Of a stretch of DNA of 13,398 nt, positions 13,365 to 13,398 are shown piece after piece (position 1 is the stretch's first letter; every line of letters begins with the position of its first letter). Source of the DNA: an uncultured Alistipes sp. (GTDB lineage Bacteria; Bacteroidota; Bacteroidia; Bacteroidales; Rikenellaceae); assembly GCA_949840605.1 (NCBI GenBank), contig CATKXN010000073.1, positions 1-13,398 of the forward strand. Direction: 5' to 3'. The translations under genes and the position numbers were made by a program. Below the pieces are notes generated by a model, which saw only the letters and a list, made by a program, of their open reading frames with translations, did no database searches and had not been told where the DNA came from.

Positions 13365-13398
13365 CCCTTCCCTGAGGGAAGGGTTTGGGATGGGGTCA
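13365..13398 (+). repeat. REP-like palindrome ending in GGGGTCA, cut by window edge
   Basis: CCCTTCCC and GGGAAGGG form a perfect 8-bp stem with loop TGA (13365-13383), followed by TTTGGGATGGGGTCA up to the last base. The ending TGGGGTCA is the same as at 10629-10636, and a TAnnTTTG motif (TACCTTTG, 13339-13346) precedes it as in that copy. Hairpins followed by a G-rich tail are typical of Bacteroidetes REP-like elements. Three T after the stem make it a poor terminator. Confidence 0.6.

Overview
The window looks like a piece of chromosome from a GC-rich member of the Bacteroidota, order Bacteroidales, most like Alistipes/Rikenellaceae. Three things point there. All recognisable protein genes resemble Bacteroidales forms. 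The promoters I can place fit the Bacteroidota pattern (TTTG-like box, 20-base spacer, TAnnTTTG box). The intergenic repeats are of a kind common in this phylum. The genus is an inference from composition and gene content, not from a database match. All ten large genes lie on the minus strand, so transcription runs right to left until about 12.77 kb; a divergent plus-strand unit starts near 13.05 kb.

Positions 40-6816 hold two sugar and amino-sugar transcription units. The upstream one is a ROK-family sugar kinase (5710-6816) followed 7 bases later by mannose-6-phosphate isomerase manA (4737-5702); it starts at a promoter inside a tandem repeat (6855-7010) and ends at a strong terminator (4660-4695). 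The second has its own promoter (4617-4648) and carries an N-acetylhexosamine-kinase-like phosphotransferase, a small CBM9-like protein, a NagB-like/PIG-L deacetylase fusion and a canonical nagB. Together they would phosphorylate, deacetylate, deaminate and isomerise hexosamines and mannose towards fructose-6-phosphate.

Positions 7029-12767 hold a branched-chain amino-acid operon in the order ilvD-ilvB-ilvN-ilvC, ending at a 14-bp hairpin terminator (7029-7060). Upstream of ilvD is a complete attenuator: a promoter, a leader ORF beginning [16 protein letters not shown], an antiterminator arm, and a terminator hairpin with a U-run. Unusually, the leader frame has no stop until it overlaps the ilvD start codon as ATGA. 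The 255-base ilvD-ilvB gap holds a palindromic, REP-like element and no recognisable gene.

Positions 12768-13398 are intergenic. A divergent plus-strand promoter (13051-13082) precedes a short ORF encoding FTTTTTATTTTTP, which I read as a threonine-operon leader peptide. Its structural genes, probably threonine biosynthesis, would lie to the right of the window. A second REP-like palindrome ending in GGGGTCA sits at the right edge.

No tRNA, rRNA, CRISPR array, transposase or prophage gene was seen. The most notable items are the two back-to-back attenuation leaders, the run-through ilv leader ORF, the NagB/PIG-L fusion with altered NagB catalytic residues, and the tandem repeat that carries a promoter.
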